Positions 61,589-64,000 of a stretch of DNA of 64,000 nt are shown here, one piece after another. The notes below the pieces were generated by a model. The model did no database searches and was not told the origin of the DNA. It saw only the letters and a list, made by a program, of their open reading frames with translations. Source of the DNA: Tistrella mobilis (GTDB lineage: Bacteria > Pseudomonadota > Alphaproteobacteria > Tistrellales > Tistrellaceae); assembly GCF_041468085.1 (NCBI RefSeq), contig NZ_CP121014.1:620001-684000 (forward strand), in the 5' to 3' direction. The translations under genes were made by a program, and so were the position numbers. How positions within the stretch are numbered: position 1 is the first letter of the stretch; every line of letters begins with the position of its first letter.

Positions 61589-62892
61589 GCGACGTTCAGA
61601 TCGGCCTTTCCGGGCTTGGCCTGCTGCTGGTGTTCATCGCGCTGCGCATCCCCATCGGCATCTCGCTGATCGGCGTGTCCTTCGGCGGGCTGTGGATGCT
61701 GATGGGCTGGAAGGTGGCCTGGGGCTCGCTCGGCCTGCTGCCCTTCCAGTTCGCGGCCAACTGGGTGCTGAGTTCGGTGCCCATGTTCCTGCTGCTGGGT
61801 TTCGTCTGCTATCACGGCCAGCTGACCCAGGGCCTGTTCCGGGCGGCACGGGTCTGGCTGGAACGGGTGCCGGGCGGGCTGGCGGTCGCGGCCGTGATGG
61901 GCTCGGCCGGTTTCGCGGCGGTTTCCGGCTCGTCCATCGCCTGTTCGGCGACCATGGGCCGGATCGCCATCCCGGAAATGCTGAAGGCGCGCTACCATCC
62001 CGAACTCGCCACCGGCTCAGTGGCGGTGGCGGGCACGATCGGTGCGCTGATCCCCCCCTCGATCATCCTGATCCTGTACGGCGTGGTCGCTCAGGTGCCG
62101 GTCACCGGCCTGTTTCTGGGCGGTATCGCCGCGGGCGTCATCACCGCGATCGGCTATGTGCTGGTGATCGTGATCCGGGTGAAGCTGAACCCGGCGCTGG
62201 CGCCGCAGGTGGATGTCCGCACGCCCGCCGCGGAACGGATCGCGGCGCTCAAGGACACCTGGCCGGTGATCCTGCTGATGATCGGCATCTTCGGCGGCCT
62301 GTTCTCGGGCGTGTTCACCGCAACCGAGGCCGGGGCGGTCGGTGCGCTGATGGCGGTGGTGATCGCACTGGCCAAGGGCAGCCTCACCCGCGCGCGGTTC
62401 GGGGCCGCCATCGTCGACACGGTGCTCACCACTTCCACCCTGATCATCATCGGCATCGGCGCCACCCTGCTCACCCGCTTCCTGGCGCTGTCGGGATCGG
62501 CCGACTATCTCTCGGAACAGGTGCTGGCGCTGGGCGCCGATCCGGTGCTGATCATGGCCGGGGTGGTGATCGTGTATCTGCTGCTCGGCCTGTTCCTGGA
62601 ACCGGTGGGCGCCATGCTGCTCACCCTGCCGATCGTGCTGCCGATCGTCGACGGCACCGGCTTCAGCCTGCTCTGGTTCGGCGTGATCCTGACCAAGCTG
62701 CTGGAGATCGGCATGATCACCCCGCCGGTCGGCATGAATGTCTTCGTGATCAAAAGCGTGGTCGGCGATCTGGTCAGAACCTCCGCCATCTTCCGTGGCA
62801 TCCTCTGGTTCCTGGTCATGGATCTGGCCGTCCTGGCATTGCTGATGCTGGTGCCTGATTTGATCATGTATCTTCCGGGCCGTTTCGGATAA
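61585..62892 (+). CDS. TRAP transporter large permease (DctM)
   Basis: 435 aa with about twelve membrane segments. DctM signatures include FAAVSGSSIACSATMGRIAIPEM, GAVAVGGTIGALIPPS-like SVAVAGTIGALIPPSIILILYG, and ITPPVGMNVFVIKSV. The start is GTG in a GTGA overlap with the small permease. It completes the TRAP importer. Confidence 0.9.
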   Translation: MSDVQIGLSGLGLLLVFIALRIPIGISLIGVSFGGLWMLMGWKVAWGSLGLLPFQFAANWVLSSVPMFLLLGFVCYHGQLTQGLFRAARVWLERVPGGLAVAAVMGSAGFAAVSGSSIACSATMGRIAIPEMLKARYHPELATGSVAVAGTIGALIPPSIILILYGVVAQVPVTGLFLGGIAAGVITAIGYVLVIVIRVKLNPALAPQVDVRTPAAERIAALKDTWPVILLMIGIFGGLFSGVFTATEAGAVGALMAVVIALAKGSLTRARFGAAIVDTVLTTSTLIIIGIGATLLTRFLALSGSADYLSEQVLALGADPVLIMAGVVIVYLLLGLFLEPVGAMLLTLPIVLPIVDGTGFSLLWFGVILTKLLEIGMITPPVGMNVFVIKSVVGDLVRTSAIFRGILWFLVMDLAVLALLMLVPDLIMYLPGRFG

Positions 62893-62944
62893 CCAATGGT
62901 CGGAAGATCCGTAGACTGCCGCCGGAAGACCCCAGGAGTAGCGC

Positions 62945-63655
62945 ATGTCCGCCGAACCCGCCCCCCTCGCCGGGGAGCCCATTCAGACCGATCCCACGCG
63001 CGAAAAGCTCAAGCTCGCGGCCATGCGCCTGTTCTCCACCCGCGGCATCGACGGGGTATCGGTGCGCAACATCGTCACCGAAGCCGGCATGCGCAACGGC
63101 GCCTCGCTCCACTATTATTTCGGCTCGAAGGAAGGGCTGATCCGCGAACTGGTGGTCGAGGCGGCCCAGCGCAGCGACCGGGCCCGCAATGCCTGTCTGG
63201 ACCGGATGGAAGCCGAAGGCGGCCCGCGCCGGGTGGCCGACATCGTCCGCCTGCTGCTGGATGTGGAAACCACCGGGGCCGGCGACCCGGATGCCCATCG
63301 CACGCTGCCGATCGGCTTCGGCCATATGCGCTTCATCGTCGCCATGCAGATCAACCACCGCGCCATGTTCCTGGATGCGGTGGGCGATCGCTGGCGGTCC
63401 AGCTATATGCGCTGTATCGAACATCTGCGCCGGCTGATGGCGCCCCTGCCGGCGGCGGTGATCAGCCAGCGTCTGGCCCATATGGTGCTGTTCATGAACA
63501 CCAGCCTCGCCGTGCGCGAAACCGCCTTCGAGGCCGACCCCACCGGCGGCGGGCTCTGGGGCAAGCCCTATGCGCTCGACTGCCTGGTCGAATCGCTCTG
63601 CGGCGCGCTGGAAGCGCCGCTTTCGCCCGAGGTGGCGGCGATGTTGCCGGGGTGA
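62945..63655 (+). CDS. TetR-family transcriptional regulator
   Basis: 236 aa. TetR helix-turn-helix KLKLAAMRLFSTRGIDGVSVRNIVTEAGMRNGASLHYYFGSKEGLIRELV. The C-terminal ligand domain is of the acyl- or hydrocarbon-sensing size. It sits 52 bases after the TRAP operon and is the natural candidate for control of the locus. Confidence 0.9.
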   Translation: MSAEPAPLAGEPIQTDPTREKLKLAAMRLFSTRGIDGVSVRNIVTEAGMRNGASLHYYFGSKEGLIRELVVEAAQRSDRARNACLDRMEAEGGPRRVADIVRLLLDVETTGAGDPDAHRTLPIGFGHMRFIVAMQINHRAMFLDAVGDRWRSSYMRCIEHLRRLMAPLPAAVISQRLAHMVLFMNTSLAVRETAFEADPTGGGLWGKPYALDCLVESLCGALEAPLSPEVAAMLPG

Positions 63656-63699
63656 GGCCGCCGTCGCGACGAGACTCTCTGCATCAGAGGAGATCGGCA

Positions 63700-63945
63700 A
63701 TGGCAACGATGAACGTATCCCTGCCCGATGCGATGAAGGCCTGGGTCGAAGGCCAGGTCGACGGCGGCCGGTACGGCGACGCAAGCGACTATGTGCGTGA
63801 CCTGATCCGCCGCGACCGCGCCCGCAGGGAAGCGATCGCCGCCCTTCAGACCGCGGTCACCGACGGCATCGAAAGCGGCGAGCCGCAGGCGCTCGACGTC
63901 GAGGCCTTCAAGCTGCGGATGCGCGAACGTCATCTCATCCGCTGA
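63700..63945 (+). CDS. ParD/CopG-like antitoxin of a type II toxin-antitoxin system
   Basis: 81 aa. Ribbon-helix-helix with the ParD pattern MATMNVSLPDAMKAWVEGQVDGGRYGDASDYVRDLIRRDRARREAI, then a helical tail ending LRMRERHLIR. GAGGAGATC precedes the ATG. No ParE-like gene follows in the last 55 bases, though one may start outside the window. Function by family. Confidence 0.85.
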   Translation: MATMNVSLPDAMKAWVEGQVDGGRYGDASDYVRDLIRRDRARREAIAALQTAVTDGIESGEPQALDVEAFKLRMRERHLIR

Positions 63946-64000
63946 GCCGCCCGCCTCATCTCTCTCACCCCGCCTTCCCATCCTCCCCCGCCGCGGAAGC

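Overview
The window is about 64 kb of high-G+C DNA with tightly packed genes, many ATGA/TGATG start-stop overlaps and strong GGAGG-type ribosome binding sites. Protein relationships and transporter content (urea-type and dipeptide-type ABC importers, TRAP carriers, acyl-CoA ligases, many one-component regulators) fit a metabolically versatile alphaproteobacterium. A Tistrella-like member of the Rhodospirillales is my guess, not something the DNA proves. I see no rRNA, tRNA or CRISPR array.

Left part (1-16.5 kb). The 3' end of a DarG-like macrodomain antitoxin is cut by the window edge. Next come urtABCDE with the formamidase pair fmdA/fmdB, suggesting uptake and hydrolysis of urea-like amides. 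A lower-G+C three-gene island (7.5-10.7 kb) encodes a HEPN-like protein, a ParA/MinD-like KGGVGR ATPase and a second P-loop ATPase; it looks like an undescribed conflict or defence system. A coupled trio follows: a possible 34-aa peptide, a nucleotidyltransferase and an ABC exporter. An acyltransferase gene broken by three frameshifts and a thioredoxin-like protein close the region.

Middle (16.5-41 kb). A patatin lipase, a LysR regulator with a VOC protein, and two large RTX calcium-binding proteins come first. The last ~1.15 kb of the two RTX genes is almost identical, while the front of the second is strikingly AT-rich. Then a PAP2 phosphatase and a six-gene operon (acyl-CoA ligase plus dipeptide-type ABC importer) ending in a clear terminator. 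Further on are a B3/4 protein, a 52-aa RiPP-like peptide, twin small membrane proteins, a phytanoyl-CoA-type dioxygenase facing an AraC regulator, a DeoR regulator and a 2-keto-4-pentenoate hydratase-like enzyme.

Right part (41-64 kb). HxlR/SDR/HCCA-isomerase, an AraC regulator with two small enzymes or binding proteins, glyoxalase I, GntR with pantothenate kinase, a GMC oxidoreductase, LysR/WrbA/MFS, and a PRMT-like methyltransferase preceded by a 47-aa peptide related to the one at 36 kb. A complete ISAs1-family insertion with a perfect 10-bp target duplication lies just upstream of that peptide. The last 9 kb reads as one catabolic locus: acyl-CoA ligase, HAPMO-like Baeyer-Villiger monooxygenase, serine esterase, TRAP importer and TetR regulator. 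A ParD-like antitoxin lies at the right edge.

The best candidates for something new are the HEPN/KGGVGR/P-loop operon, the pair of related RiPP-like peptides (one next to a methyltransferase), and the RTX cassette exchange.
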